Below, piece after piece: positions 51,001 to 60,147 of a stretch of DNA of 64,000 bases. How positions within the stretch are numbered: position 1 is the first letter of the stretch; each line of letters begins with the position of its first letter. Below the pieces are notes generated by a model. The model did not search any database and was not told where the DNA came from. It worked only from the letters and a program-made list of their open reading frames with translations. Source of the stretch: MWBV01 sp964418095 (GTDB taxonomy: Archaea > Nanobdellota > Nanobdellia > Pacearchaeales > GW2011-AR1); contig CAYQKM010000003.1 in assembly GCA_964418095.1 (NCBI GenBank), positions 1-64,000 of the forward strand, read 5' to 3'. The position numbers and the translations under genes are program-made.

Positions 51001-54000
51001 AGCATAATGTTGCATAAGATAAGTAGCTGAATCTTGTGCATTCTTTAAAGATTGAACAAAAGATTTATACTCTCCTCCCCCTTTTATATTCATATTCATT
51101 ATTTTGCCTAAAATTTTTGGAAAATTCATTTTAATCAGGGGTATAGCTTGTTTCCAGAAAAACTCACATAAATAAATACTATACACCTCATCACATATTC
51201 CCACCATTTCCCCAGTCTCTAAACTTCTTTGAAGGCATTCTGCATAGTTCTTTTGGACACTGACAAGATTTTGAAGTCCTGCATTTATTGCACTTAAACA
51301 AAATGGAACATACACATCCCCTCCCTTCCATTTAGCATTATCATAACACATAAAAAAGCCTCCTACAATTCCTGTTTGAACAACATCTTGAACAGGATAT
51401 TTTCCCCCATAATCACATCTAGTATTTGGACAAACAAAAGGGTCACACACATTAAAGAGGAGTATGCAGTCTTCAACAGACATAAAATCTGTGCACTCTC
51501 CAGCAAGGCTATTCGCTAAAGGCTCTCCAACTTTAACAGTTCCCATTTTAGAATTTATCTTAACACCTGTAACTCCATCCTTATACCCCTTTTGAGCAGA
51601 AAGAATAGCTTCTTTTGCTTCTCTTATTTTAGAGTCAATATTAACTTCTGAAGGGAAAGGGTTTGCTTCATTAGCTCTTCCAGTATTAACTAACAAGCAT
51701 TTGTCATCTCCATATCCTTTTATTTGAAATTCTTCAACACCATTTTCACCAACATTACATAACCAAAATTCTCTTATTACTCCTGAATTATCATAAGACG
51801 TTTCAGGAGTGTCTATTCCAGCATACCATCCTTCTTCTTTATCAAATGGAACAATAGTAGGTTTATCTTTATAAGAAGGATTCCCAGAGTATTTTAGTAA
51901 GATATCTTTACTACCATATGAACTTTTATATGGATTAATAAAACTACTGTAATCTATTTCTTTAAATAAATAATCTCCTAATTGCTTAAGAACAACACTA
52001 TCTGTTACTTTCTTTCCTTCCCCATCATAAATTATGGCAAAATTAAGGGGGTCTTTCATTACAGCATAATAATCTGACAGTGGGTCTTTTTTTAATATTA
52101 AAATGTGCATTTTAGAATTATGAAGCATTGTTGCTATAGGTGTCTTAGAATTAATTCCCAAAATTTCAGCATCTTCTAATTCAAGAGAGAGAGAATTTAC
52201 TGTCTGCCCTCTATATGTTTCATGCTTACCTGTTTCCTTTTGTTCTTTTGATAAAATAACCTTATTAGGGTCAATACCAACATCTCTTGCTTGGCTAATC
52301 ATACTTATTTCGTCTCCTGAGTTTTTATTCACATTAGTTATAACCAAATTTAATCTTTGAATTGCTGCATCTCTAAATTTATCATTTGGGTCTGCAGGGT
52401 TTTCATTCAAATACATAAGATACATTTGAATCTCTCTAATTTCTTCAAATGTATATGTTCCTTTAGCTGCTAAATAATCTGAACTAATTGCAGATTTCAA
52501 ATCGTCTAATCCCTCTATCCCACTCAATTTAGAAGAACTCATAGAATCTATTTTATTTAGAACATCATTTGAAAGGTTTCTAGTTATTTTAACAGAATCT
52601 TCATCTACTAGCCTATCAATTATTTTATCTTGTACAGCAATTACCTTAGATAATTTATTAACATCTTCCTCTATCTTATCTGAGTGTGCTAAAAAGCAAG
52701 AATTTAGAGACTTATACTTTGTAGGATCTTTTTCCATTTCTTCTCTACAGATATCATTCCACCCTCCAGTTCCACTCATTACTTCTTTTCTTGCTGTTGC
52801 TTTCCCCCCAACATTATTTATTAAATTCTTTAAAACAAGCCATCCACCTGTTGCAAAGCATGCTGCATTTCCCGCAGTAATTATCGTATTACTTGCTTTA
52901 GAAACTTTTTCCCAAGATTCTATTCTCTTATTAACTTTTTCTAGTTTTTCAGCAGCCTTCTCAGGGGAAAGTTGTATTGCTCTTTTCTCTATCCCTATCT
53001 TAAAATTAAATTCTGATTCGCTTTTTGCAAAATCAGTGTTGGCAATTACAGAAACTTTTGCAACTTTCTTTAATGTAATCTCTGAAACAAGGAAAGTATA
53101 GTTCCCATATTTTGGAGAAGAAGTTCCTTTAGTTAAAACTTTAGAATCAACTAAAACCTCATCATTTATTCCATGATGGTCAACACTTATTTTAATTCTC
53201 GCACCATCTAAACTTAAATCTTCCAACATAATATACTCTGAAACTTTAAGTTTCTTCAAATCATCTGCCTCTCTTAAATTGTCTAAAGAAATAGGTTTAT
53301 TTTTCCTTAAATCAAATACTTGTGATTTTCCATTAGAACTTGTAACAATTACCTTCGCACTATATTCTAAAACACTTGGGTCACTTACACCTTCAAAAGA
53401 AATTTCTTTTATATTTCCGTTAATAAGAACATCTTTAACAGCATTTTCAGAATTTGAAATTTTAATAGGGTTTAAACAAATTTCTAAGCTAGATATTGAG
53501 CGAGGGTAATCTTCTGCAAATTGTTTACACAATCTAAGCATAGTTTCTTTTTGTCCAACCTTATAAGCCAAATTTATCTCCTCTATTAAAGCTAATTCTC
53601 CATAAGTTTGCAAAGAGGAAGAGTCTGGAACTTCCATTGGGTAACTATTAATAACTGTATCAAAAGAACTCATAGCGCTATTATAATAATCAATAAACAC
53701 ATGGCTGCTTTCTTTTCCAAAAATATCAATATAATCTGTTCTAGACAATCCCTCGAATAAAACTTTTCCCCCTTCAAAATCATAGCTTATAGAAACTCCG
53801 CCAAAGCTAGAATCTTTGTGAGGTATAAATTTCATTTTTTCTCCCTCAATTACCATCTTTCCAATATAGATATGAGTCATTGCAATTTTTTTGCTTGATT
53901 CATAAACATTTGATAAAAAGGTAGTTTTACCAGAAGAAGTTTCAAATGCTTCCGCGACTCTTGCAACAGATGTAATTTCATCATAAGATAAGGAATTCTT

Positions 54001-55296
54001 TTTAATTGGTAAAGCTACTAAATAAACATACATTTTATCTTTAATGGACGAAGTATCTACAATTACATTATCTCCTACAACTCCAAGGTATCCCAAGTAA
54101 ATTGATCTCTTTCCATCTTCAGAAGTGTATAAATAATCTCCAACTCCATAAGTGCCTGACTTACCATTCACATTCAAAGTTACTTTAGGGAAAATTCTAA
54201 GATAAAATGTATCTGCAGCAGAATTATCTTCTCTACACATGATTTGAACTTCTTGAGAAAGCCCCTTAGAATCTAAACTAATAACCTTACACATTTCATT
54301 TAAGAAAGTTTCGCCCTTTCTTAACTCAATATAATCTCCATTAATTTTTATTTTAGCAAAGCTGTCTGGATTTACAATGTCTTCAAGTTTTAATTCCAAG
54401 CTAGCAAGACACGGACTCATTCCAGGAAGATAAATTTTATCAGATTTTTCATTCAAGGCTAAATTAATATTCTCCTTATATTTTTGAAGAGCGTATTTTC
54501 TTCCTCCAGATAAAATTCCTTTTAAAATAGTATTATCAGAATAAACAGAAATCCTAGCGCTGTTTACATCTATACTCTCTGCTCTTAAATATCCCCTACC
54601 ATCCCAAAAACTATATCTTACATAATTCTCTTTCCAATCATCCTCACTAAGCAAAGGAAGATAAAATAAAGCATTTCCAATTCCAAAAGTATTCTTAGCA
54701 TCATATTCTAATTTAGCAGTTAAAGTTCCATTAACCCAGCAAATTTCTGTTCCAAGTGCAGTCTTCTCGCAATTAGTTAAAGCTGATTCAATTGGCTGTT
54801 TTCTTAAAGTAATTACAGCATATCCTAAATTGTCTAATAACAATGAACCTTCCAAATTATTACTATGAGAATATCCTAAAGCAGATTGTGCGGGCATATA
54901 TCCCACATTAACAACTTCTCTAGGGTAATCTCCCCTAATCCTTATGTAATTTATATTTTTTACATCAATCAAAGGGTTTATTTTAATTGCAGACATTTTA
55001 CAAAAAACATTTACATTTTCTTCTGCAAGTAAATTACTAGTAACAATATCTGGCTCACATGACAAAGGATTTATTTGTACAATAAAATCTGAGCCCTGTT
55101 GGCAAACAGATTCGTCTATAGTTAAGCTGCTTCCCCCATAAAATAAACCAGCACCCCCTAACCGATTATAAATAGGAGAATAACCCAAAGTTTCAGTATA
55201 TTCTGCTAAAGCAAAAGGCACTTCAAAAAATAAAATTACAACTAAGCAAATAACAAACCCCAACAAAGATAGTTTCTTAGAGAATGACTTTATCAT
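48073..55296 (-). CDS. giant secreted protein with C-terminal lysozyme-like and CHAP/NlpC-like domains
   Basis: A 2407-aa protein. A signal peptide (hydrophobic 11-31, probable cleavage after ALA at 31) precedes a long Cys-containing region of beta-rich and helical segments without recognised domains. Residues about 2050-2195 match a lytic transglycosylase/goose-lysozyme-like fold: LLLLAIMIQESSCR (Glu2079) and DIGLMQINLNNC (2092-2103). After a Thr/Pro/Ser linker (about 2196-2216), residues 2218-2405 look like a CHAP or NlpC/P60 amidase (Cys2239 in EHCGDASNY, PGDRIDIVY, His2331 in KPHSLVFL). These domains normally cut peptidoglycan. It overlaps the upstream 631-aa gene by 4 nt. Confidence 0.8.
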   Translation of the reverse strand: MIKSFSKKLSLLGFVICLVVILFFEVPFALAEYTETLGYSPIYNRLGGAGLFYGGSSLTIDESVCQQGSDFIVQINPLSCEPDIVTSNLLAEENVNVFCKMSAIKINPLIDVKNINYIRIRGDYPREVVNVGYMPAQSALGYSHSNNLEGSLLLDNLGYAVITLRKQPIESALTNCEKTALGTEICWVNGTLTAKLEYDAKNTFGIGNALFYLPLLSEDDWKENYVRYSFWDGRGYLRAESIDVNSARISVYSDNTILKGILSGGRKYALQKYKENINLALNEKSDKIYLPGMSPCLASLELKLEDIVNPDSFAKIKINGDYIELRKGETFLNEMCKVISLDSKGLSQEVQIMCREDNSAADTFYLRIFPKVTLNVNGKSGTYGVGDYLYTSEDGKRSIYLGYLGVVGDNVIVDTSSIKDKMYVYLVALPIKKNSLSYDEITSVARVAEAFETSSGKTTFLSNVYESSKKIAMTHIYIGKMVIEGEKMKFIPHKDSSFGGVSISYDFEGGKVLFEGLSRTDYIDIFGKESSHVFIDYYNSAMSSFDTVINSYPMEVPDSSSLQTYGELALIEEINLAYKVGQKETMLRLCKQFAEDYPRSISSLEICLNPIKISNSENAVKDVLINGNIKEISFEGVSDPSVLEYSAKVIVTSSNGKSQVFDLRKNKPISLDNLREADDLKKLKVSEYIMLEDLSLDGARIKISVDHHGINDEVLVDSKVLTKGTSSPKYGNYTFLVSEITLKKVAKVSVIANTDFAKSESEFNFKIGIEKRAIQLSPEKAAEKLEKVNKRIESWEKVSKASNTIITAGNAACFATGGWLVLKNLINNVGGKATARKEVMSGTGGWNDICREEMEKDPTKYKSLNSCFLAHSDKIEEDVNKLSKVIAVQDKIIDRLVDEDSVKITRNLSNDVLNKIDSMSSSKLSGIEGLDDLKSAISSDYLAAKGTYTFEEIREIQMYLMYLNENPADPNDKFRDAAIQRLNLVITNVNKNSGDEISMISQARDVGIDPNKVILSKEQKETGKHETYRGQTVNSLSLELEDAEILGINSKTPIATMLHNSKMHILILKKDPLSDYYAVMKDPLNFAIIYDGEGKKVTDSVVLKQLGDYLFKEIDYSSFINPYKSSYGSKDILLKYSGNPSYKDKPTIVPFDKEEGWYAGIDTPETSYDNSGVIREFWLCNVGENGVEEFQIKGYGDDKCLLVNTGRANEANPFPSEVNIDSKIREAKEAILSAQKGYKDGVTGVKINSKMGTVKVGEPLANSLAGECTDFMSVEDCILLFNVCDPFVCPNTRCDYGGKYPVQDVVQTGIVGGFFMCYDNAKWKGGDVYVPFCLSAINAGLQNLVSVQKNYAECLQRSLETGEMVGICDEVYSIYLCEFFWKQAIPLIKMNFPKILGKIMNMNIKGGGEYKSFVQSLKNAQDSATYLMQHYAKSSYDAFRVRSTEGIGASACGMFVSVTYPNSGNLLSRLFAPHSPFQFTGKFDETVITTSTNPPTSHYGVYFNIYAGTDTEAYYRVYLKGSGSSYYQDTAADRVVDSGYILLGNSVDKKVDFTAPSGYNILCISVNGHERCGFKEVSTSFAINYLSEKYVQDQVSKSGITTKDECTNGASSLYSLLDLNVQSAAQNYLTPDIYSQGITRVCSTENPGLATEFNPGDENSRWKKVGYCENKNIGCWIDIKSIKDAIQFLDIENKTLEEISKNSQKYLSGTYYSLEEFEDKKNEIKSEIDAFKKLELIKTLLNSGKVYFNSHKAFLYFERGIVYSQLAGKAYEDYVEKLKEDVGEQIGDAGEHIVEPDFETIYVSPIFTLGYKRGLLNLGRGEACYIFFDSKWHWTASCNAAKREGKESTLWKPITGESQIESISVDGIDIINSFLSKSYLEGVKLFVELAPKQDVTSISTDSTTLIQAWYETSPTTLSKTFAYSGDREGWYWSTVIPGVPKEFTNSMSVNELTVSGGSDSGKVVPSSSLDYSVILSLRGVDKYSGAAILFDINNENARVHFGSSVPAAPTPLVLENSLQRRDVARLTTLMNSISTSVFASSFKCYCENDCGNYANWIVESTAANNLPDELLLLAIMIQESSCRSVASSDGNDIGLMQINLNNCGSYSLLSGREACKSVLLDNKRLNINVGAQILKDKYLSYSGGRSFSCPPLLTSYSGWEAALRGYNGWGCTGNNNYVEDVKQKYFELVELYGGDNLPDSTIPTDSTAPTTLTPTRQRVLMSVQQLEGTIVPDRYNEHCGDASNYIYQHASAGLSNCIYSAKKGIEYTLSLPSGATATVGIGSQRDSSGNIIWVTADRCTYTSDTLSYPNLLRSLTPGDRIDIVYSQTKPHSLVFLNWVEGQEYIVANLSDWNGNTLAISQRDRVGRTCTDLDTYSDTSRCKVYQYVQYDLRIDRHPVYRVWNPVQI

Positions 55297-57188
55297 ATTA
55301 ACCTCGCTTCTAATTTACTCTCTTCAAATAAAATATAATTTTTTTGGATTTGTTCAAGGGTGTTAGGTGTAGGAAAATTCTCAGCATTTATCTCTAATGC
55401 TCTCGCTCTTTTCAAATCTTCTTCTAAGAAAGAATAATTTAATTTTCCTCCTCCGGCCAGTGCATTTGAAATAGTTTGAGCTGGAACTTCAACATCATAA
55501 CATTTTTTCCTAGTTAATTTAAGAGCTCCCCCTAAAAATGCAAGAGGTGCGTCAATACATTTTTTCTGAGTAGTGCTTCCAACATTTAAATTAGGATCTT
55601 TATAGATATGAACTTGTATCTCATATTCTCCTTCTCCAAGTCTAACTGTTTTCTGTTGAGGGTAAAAAATAATTTTGAAGTCATCTCCTGATGTGAAGTA
55701 AATTAAAGATTCTCCATTGTATAAATTACCATCCATTCTAAGCTGTATATCTAAATCATAGTACTTGCTAAGATAAACACTAACTGCCCCAGGAGAAACA
55801 GTAGAATACATAATATTTTCTTCCTTATATCCATCTGCTTGTACATTAATAAATCCATTAACACACTGAGGGAAATTTCTTAAAAGAGACCCTTCTTGGG
55901 TTGTTCCAATGTTGCAAGTTGCTCCTAAACATGAATAAGAAACAAACGCATCTATTGGTTTTAAATTAGTATCATACACATCTACTCTAATCATTGTATT
56001 CATCTCACTGCACAATTCTTCATATGGTTGAGGTTCAAGTGACTCTCCTGCTGGTGCTCCTCTTGGAGTATTTCTTTCAATTACAATTGCTAAAGGAAAC
56101 TGAAAAATCTCTTCTGCATTGTCATTTGAACTGATTTGAACTAACACAGGATATTTCATACTATAAACAAAATGATAAGCAACATAACAAAACCCAACAA
56201 TCCCCATCCCTTTTTGATCTCCAACAGGGCTTGCTACCATTAATTGTCCTTCTGATGGGTTAACTTCATACATAGAGGTCCAATTTTGGGAATTTAAGAA
56301 TCTAACATTATGGTTAGATGGAACCCCTCTAATGTCTACCTCAAAGTATTTTCCAGGAGCATTCCCATTTTTAATACTCATTGTATTAAATTGAATTGCT
56401 TCTCTAAGCTCACTAAAAACCTGACTTGCATCCCAAGTAATAGGTGTGCAACTTAACTCTACCCCATCAACAGGAGCATACAATCTAAGAACATCTATAG
56501 CATATTTTTCTAAAAAGAGTTCATCACTTTCATGTTTGTATATTTTAAGTGCAGAATCATATAATGAACCTAACTGAGAGTCAATAGTCACTTTATGTTT
56601 TCTAGCCACTAAGTTTTTATCTCCTCTTGATATTGAAAAATCCATATCTAAGTCCAAAATAATATTATTCTCAGATATTCTTATATGTGCATCAGGTTCT
56701 CCCATTAATATAGAATACCCTTGGGAATAATAATTATCAAAAAAACAAGTCTTTAATTTAGAAGAAATAAATTTACTCAACTCATCTTCCATATCTCTTT
56801 TAGATGGAACTCTTTCTTTTTGAATATTATTTCCAGAAACATAATACCAATACGGAATAGGATTACCTAAAAAATCAAGTTGAGATGAAAAAGGGCTATA
56901 CTTTGAGCCTTGCTCATACTCAGGAAGATAAATATATCCTCCTTGACTTCCCAAAACATTAGCTCCAATTCGCAAATCTTCCTCTAAACAATTTATAAAT
57001 GTCCTATACACAGGATCAGTGTTTATGCCAGACTTATTTGGAAAAAGAGAGTCTCTAAAAATAAAAACTAAAGAAACCATTGCAACTAAGAGTATTCCTA
57101 ATATAATAAAAATAGCAAGCTGTGCTCTTTTATTTTTTAAAAAAAAGCTATCTCCCAAATTATTTAATTTCACTCTTTTTAACCCCAC
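55293..57188 (-). CDS. membrane-anchored surface protein, 631 aa, pilin-like N-terminus
   Basis: Function unknown. A short basic leader (KNKRAQLAIFII...) runs into one TM helix (about 24-46), a layout like type IV pilin/archaellin signal-anchor sequences, then about 580 mostly beta-rich extracytoplasmic residues with many cysteines (for example CSEMN, CLGATCNIG, CFFDNY). The C-terminal part (about 430-560) repeats beta-sandwich-like stretches. Its stop overlaps the start of the 2407-aa gene, so the two are probably a two-component surface structure. Confidence 0.7.
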   Translation of the reverse strand: MGLKRVKLNNLGDSFFLKNKRAQLAIFIILGILLVAMVSLVFIFRDSLFPNKSGINTDPVYRTFINCLEEDLRIGANVLGSQGGYIYLPEYEQGSKYSPFSSQLDFLGNPIPYWYYVSGNNIQKERVPSKRDMEDELSKFISSKLKTCFFDNYYSQGYSILMGEPDAHIRISENNIILDLDMDFSISRGDKNLVARKHKVTIDSQLGSLYDSALKIYKHESDELFLEKYAIDVLRLYAPVDGVELSCTPITWDASQVFSELREAIQFNTMSIKNGNAPGKYFEVDIRGVPSNHNVRFLNSQNWTSMYEVNPSEGQLMVASPVGDQKGMGIVGFCYVAYHFVYSMKYPVLVQISSNDNAEEIFQFPLAIVIERNTPRGAPAGESLEPQPYEELCSEMNTMIRVDVYDTNLKPIDAFVSYSCLGATCNIGTTQEGSLLRNFPQCVNGFINVQADGYKEENIMYSTVSPGAVSVYLSKYYDLDIQLRMDGNLYNGESLIYFTSGDDFKIIFYPQQKTVRLGEGEYEIQVHIYKDPNLNVGSTTQKKCIDAPLAFLGGALKLTRKKCYDVEVPAQTISNALAGGGKLNYSFLEEDLKRARALEINAENFPTPNTLEQIQKNYILFEESKLEARLI

Positions 57189-57271
57189 TAAAAACCAATG
57201 AAAATTAGATATATAAATTTTATTAAATCAAGTATTTAAAAAAAGAAGTGTGTTGTCGGGGAGTTATGTAA

Positions 57272-57499
57272 TTAACGTCTTGACAATCTCACATTTCTTC
57301 TCAACTCACGGTATTTAACTGAGTTTAAGAAAAAGATTGCTCCCAGAATAAGAAGAATTCCTCCTGCAACTATAATCCATTTGTCTATACTATTAAAGAA
57401 GTCAGGCAATTTAATAAAACTAAATCCTATGTTAAGAGAATATACTCCTAAAATTAAATAAATTAATGCAATCAAATATCTTCCTCCACCTCCTGCCAT
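57272..57499 (-). CDS. small two-helix membrane protein, 75 aa
   Basis: Starts at ATG 57499 (MAGGGGRYLIALIY...). An apparent longer frame to 57634 would run antisense through tRNA-Val and is not used. Two TM helices (about 9-29 and 40-60) and an Arg-rich tail (RELRRNVRLSRR). Unknown family. Confidence 0.65.
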   Translation of the reverse strand: MAGGGGRYLIALIYLILGVYSLNIGFSFIKLPDFFNSIDKWIIVAGGILLILGAIFFLNSVKYRELRRNVRLSRR

Positions 57500-57561
57500 A
57501 AAAAATATAAGGAGGGGTGGTTTAAATACTTTACCCAATATTATTAAATTAATTTCAAAAA

Positions 57562-57633
57562 GGTCCCATAGTCCAATGGCTAAGACATGTCCTTGACGTG
57601 GACAAAATCCAGGTTCGATTCCTGGTGGGACCA
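57562..57633 (+). tRNA. tRNA-Val (anticodon GAC)
   Basis: A 72-nt cloverleaf: acceptor GGTCCCA/TGGGACC, D arm GTCC...GACA, anticodon stem TGTCC/GGACA with loop TTGACGT, T arm CCAGG/CCTGG, discriminator A. No intron. Its 3' end is 1 nt from the stop of the convergent 90-aa HTH gene. Confidence 0.92.
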
Positions 57634-57634
57634 C

Positions 57635-57907
57635 TTATCTTTTGCTCTTCTTCCCCCCTTTAATTTGTCCCAAATACTCCTCAACTATTTCAAAATTTAA
57701 TTTCTTTTCATCTAAATCTGAGAAAATAAGAAGCTCTCTAAAAAGTTGTTCTGGAATTAACCTTTCTTCATTATAATAATTCCTTAAGGTAGAGTAATTT
57801 ACACTTATTCCCCTATTAACTAATTCCTTTAAAGAAGGACAATTAGTATTTTCAAGAATTTGTTTAAAAAATTTCCTCTGATCCCCTTTATTAAATTTAA
57901 TTCTCAT
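57635..57907 (-). CDS. small helix-turn-helix-like protein, 90 aa
   Basis: The pattern KGDQRKFFKQIL...SLKELVNRGISVNYSTLRNYYNEERLIPEQLFREL reads as a helix-turn-helix of the kind found next to archaeal LAGLIDADG endonucleases or as stand-alone regulators. No endonuclease domain follows. A Lys/Arg-rich C-terminus. DNA binding is inferred; target unknown. Divergent from eL42. Confidence 0.6.
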   Translation of the reverse strand: MRIKFNKGDQRKFFKQILENTNCPSLKELVNRGISVNYSTLRNYYNEERLIPEQLFRELLIFSDLDEKKLNFEIVEEYLGQIKGGKKSKR

Positions 57908-57985
57908 TTTAAACTATCATTTGCTTATTTAACTGCGGGACACAAATATAAAAACCTTTTTAAACCAAACAAGATAAACACTTTT

Positions 57986-58297
57986 ATGAAAATCCCAAAA
58001 ACAGTAAAAAGGTTTTGCCCATATTGTAAAAAAAAGACAGAACAAAAAATAAAATTAGTTGGTACAGGATTTCAAAGAGGAACACTTACTCGTGGTTCAA
58101 AATATAGAGCTAAATTGAGGGGACTAGCAAGAGGAATTGGAAATAAAGGGAAATGGGGCTCAAAACCAGCTGCATCAAAGTTTAAAAGAAAATCCAAAAC
58201 AACTAAAAAAACAAATATAATGTATACTTGTAAAGAATGTAATAAATCAAAATACCAGAAAAAAGGTATAAGATTAAGTAAACAAATACAAGAATAA
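57986..58297 (+). CDS. rpl44e: 50S ribosomal protein eL42 (L44e)
   Basis: A 103-aa zinc ribosomal protein: MKIPKTVKRFCPYCKKKT start, a basic centre (RGLARGIGNKGKWGSKPA) and CKECNK. The four Cys form a zinc ribbon. The start is ATG 57986; the apparent frame from 57860 would run through the divergent HTH gene's promoter. It is 28 nt ahead of eS1 and probably co-transcribed. Confidence 0.93.
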   Translation: MKIPKTVKRFCPYCKKKTEQKIKLVGTGFQRGTLTRGSKYRAKLRGLARGIGNKGKWGSKPAASKFKRKSKTTKKTNIMYTCKECNKSKYQKKGIRLSKQIQE

Positions 58298-58325
58298 ATT
58301 AAACAAATCAAACAAATAAAATAAA

Positions 58326-58922
58326 ATGGCACAACAAAAAAGAAAAAAGAAATTTTTTGATGTAGATATGCCTATAATCAATAAACAAACTCAAATATTT
58401 GCATATGAGATTTCAGAATTAGAAGGAAAATACATCAAATACGATTTAACAAGAATCTTAAGAGGAAAAAGCATACTAATGCAATTCAAAGTTTCAATAA
58501 ATGAAAATAAAGCAATTGCTCACCCAAGAGGTATCTTGCTAATGCCCTACTTCTTAAGAAGAATTGTAAGAAAAGGAACAGACTATGTTGAAGATTCTTT
58601 CACAGCTGATTGCAAAGATGCTTCTATTAAAATAAAGCCTTTTTTAATAACAAGAAGAAGAGTCTCAAATGCTGTTAAAAGAGAGTTAAGAAAAAAAGCA
58701 AAACAAGAGATAATAAAATACATAAAAGATAAAACAACACAAAAAATATTTGAAGAAATATTAAAAAATAAAACCCAAAAAGAACTAAGCTTAATATTAA
58801 AAAAGATATATCCCCTTGCTGTTTGTGAAATAAGATTTATTGAGATAGAAAAAGAATTAGAAACAAAACCTAAAGAAAGCCCTAAAAAAGAGAAAGAAAC
58901 ACCAATAAAGGAAAACCCTTAG
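58326..58922 (+). CDS. rps3ae: 30S ribosomal protein eS1 (S3Ae)
   Basis: A 198-aa archaeal/eukaryotic ribosomal protein, recognised by KKKFFDVDMPIINKQTQ at the start, DLTRILRGKSILMQFKV, LMPYFLRRIVRKGTDYVEDSF, LITRRRVSNAVKRELRKKA and the IYPLAVCEIRFIE end, followed by a charged Pro/Lys/Glu tail. Confidence 0.94.
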   Translation: MAQQKRKKKFFDVDMPIINKQTQIFAYEISELEGKYIKYDLTRILRGKSILMQFKVSINENKAIAHPRGILLMPYFLRRIVRKGTDYVEDSFTADCKDASIKIKPFLITRRRVSNAVKRELRKKAKQEIIKYIKDKTTQKIFEEILKNKTQKELSLILKKIYPLAVCEIRFIEIEKELETKPKESPKKEKETPIKENP

Positions 58923-58991
58923 AAATAAAATTCTTCCTAAAAATAAGAAATCTTTTAAACTAATGTAATTACAATAATTTGTAATTAATAA

Positions 58992-59053
<62 letters not shown>

Positions 59054-59063
<10 letters not shown>

Positions 59064-59131
59064 TCACAGCTTAAAATTAAGTGAAGAGTGTAACCAAGTT
59101 CATTTGGGTTCTACAGGCTTCACAACTTAAA
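59054..59131. repeat. 22-nt direct repeat of the tRNA-Thr 3' end
   Basis: TCTACAGGCTTCACAGCTTAAA (59054-59075) recurs at 59110-59131 with one change (G to A). The first copy overlaps the last 10 nt of tRNA-Thr. The 34-nt interval holds no gene. The pattern matches an attachment-site duplication, but the interval is too small to be an element, so it would be an excision scar or local duplication. Confidence 0.6.
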
Positions 59132-59179
59132 GTTCTAAGTCTTAATAATCTTTATAAATAAATATTCCCAATATAATCT

Positions 59180-59800
59180 ATGGCAAAAAAGAGTGCAACT
59201 ACTTCCAAAAAAAAGAATAATTTAGAAGTTAATAGAAACTATTTTTCATCTATTGAATCTTGGAAAAACGATTTAGAAAATGCAATAAATACAAGTTACA
59301 ATTACCTCCAAAAATATCCAGATAGCCAAGATAAGGAATTCAATTCTGTAAAACTCCTCTTAAAAAAAGGATTAGCAATGTTAGAAAATAAAACTTATGA
59401 AGAGAAATTTAGTGATGGAAGAAAAATATTTTATTATATGAAAGATGTAATATCTAAAAAAGAGAGTAAAACAGTCTTATCTAAAGAGATAAAAAAATAT
59501 CAGCAGGATTTAGCTTTAAGAGGAGGACTCCTCATTGAAAAGTCTCATCTAAATCAAGACTATGGAAAAGGAGATGCAGAAATATTAAGATATTATGATA
59601 AACACTTTGGAACTCTCCCAGATATTTTAGAAAAACCAATAGCAAAAGTTTCAATCTTATCTATAATTGCAGGAACAATAATAGGTGTTCCTACACTAAC
59701 AGGAAATGCAATCGCAGGAATTCCAAGCACCTCTGCTGTATACGGAGCAATACTTCTTATATCTGGAATTTTAGGATTATTCCTTGCAAAAAAAAGATAA
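59180..59800 (+). CDS. hypothetical protein with C-terminal membrane hairpin, 206 aa
   Basis: Unknown family. An N-terminal Lys/Ser/Thr-rich stretch, a helical soluble domain (about 20-150) with SSIESWKNDLENAINTSYNYL and LGLAM-like heptads, then two TM segments (about 157-176 and 186-203) joined by TGNAIAGIPSTSA, ending in KKR. Probably a membrane-bound protein facing the cytoplasm. Converges with YbjQ (19-nt gap). Confidence 0.6.
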   Translation: MAKKSATTSKKKNNLEVNRNYFSSIESWKNDLENAINTSYNYLQKYPDSQDKEFNSVKLLLKKGLAMLENKTYEEKFSDGRKIFYYMKDVISKKESKTVLSKEIKKYQQDLALRGGLLIEKSHLNQDYGKGDAEILRYYDKHFGTLPDILEKPIAKVSILSIIAGTIIGVPTLTGNAIAGIPSTSAVYGAILLISGILGLFLAKKR

Positions 59801-59819
59801 AATAAATTTACTTAAAGAA

Positions 59820-60146
59820 TTAAACTAACTTAACAGCTGTTCCATATGCAAGCATTTCAGAAGCTCCTTGCATAATCATAGCAGTCATAAATCTTACCCC
59901 AACAACAGCATCTGCCTTAAGCTCAATAGCTTGATTTATCATCCTATTATAAGCTTCTTCTCTAGATTGAGTCATCATAGAAGTATAGCTTCTTACCTCT
60001 CCTCCAGCCAAATTTTTTAACCAAGCACCAATATCCACTCCTAAATTTCTTGTTCTTACAGTATTCCCCTTAACAACACCCAATACTGCTGCAATTTTTT
60101 TCCCAGGAATTTCTTCAGTTGTACTCACAATAATTTTCTTTGTCAT
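59820..60146 (-). CDS. YbjQ/UPF0145 family protein
   Basis: A 108-aa protein of the YbjQ family (putative heavy-metal-binding domain). Signatures: VSTTEEIPGKKIAAVLGVVKGNTVR, MTQSREEAYNRMINQA and LKADAVVGVRFMTA. The family forms pentamers; the physiological role is not established. It follows the small membrane protein 60148-60348 by 1 nt and is likely coupled to it. Confidence 0.9.
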   Translation of the reverse strand: MTKKIIVSTTEEIPGKKIAAVLGVVKGNTVRTRNLGVDIGAWLKNLAGGEVRSYTSMMTQSREEAYNRMINQAIELKADAVVGVRFMTAMIMQGASEMLAYGTAVKLV

Positions 60147-60147
60147 A

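Noticed and set aside
57500..57634. Upstream extension of the 75-aa membrane protein
   Set aside because: It is the antisense of tRNA-Val; the ATG at 57499 gives a clean membrane protein.
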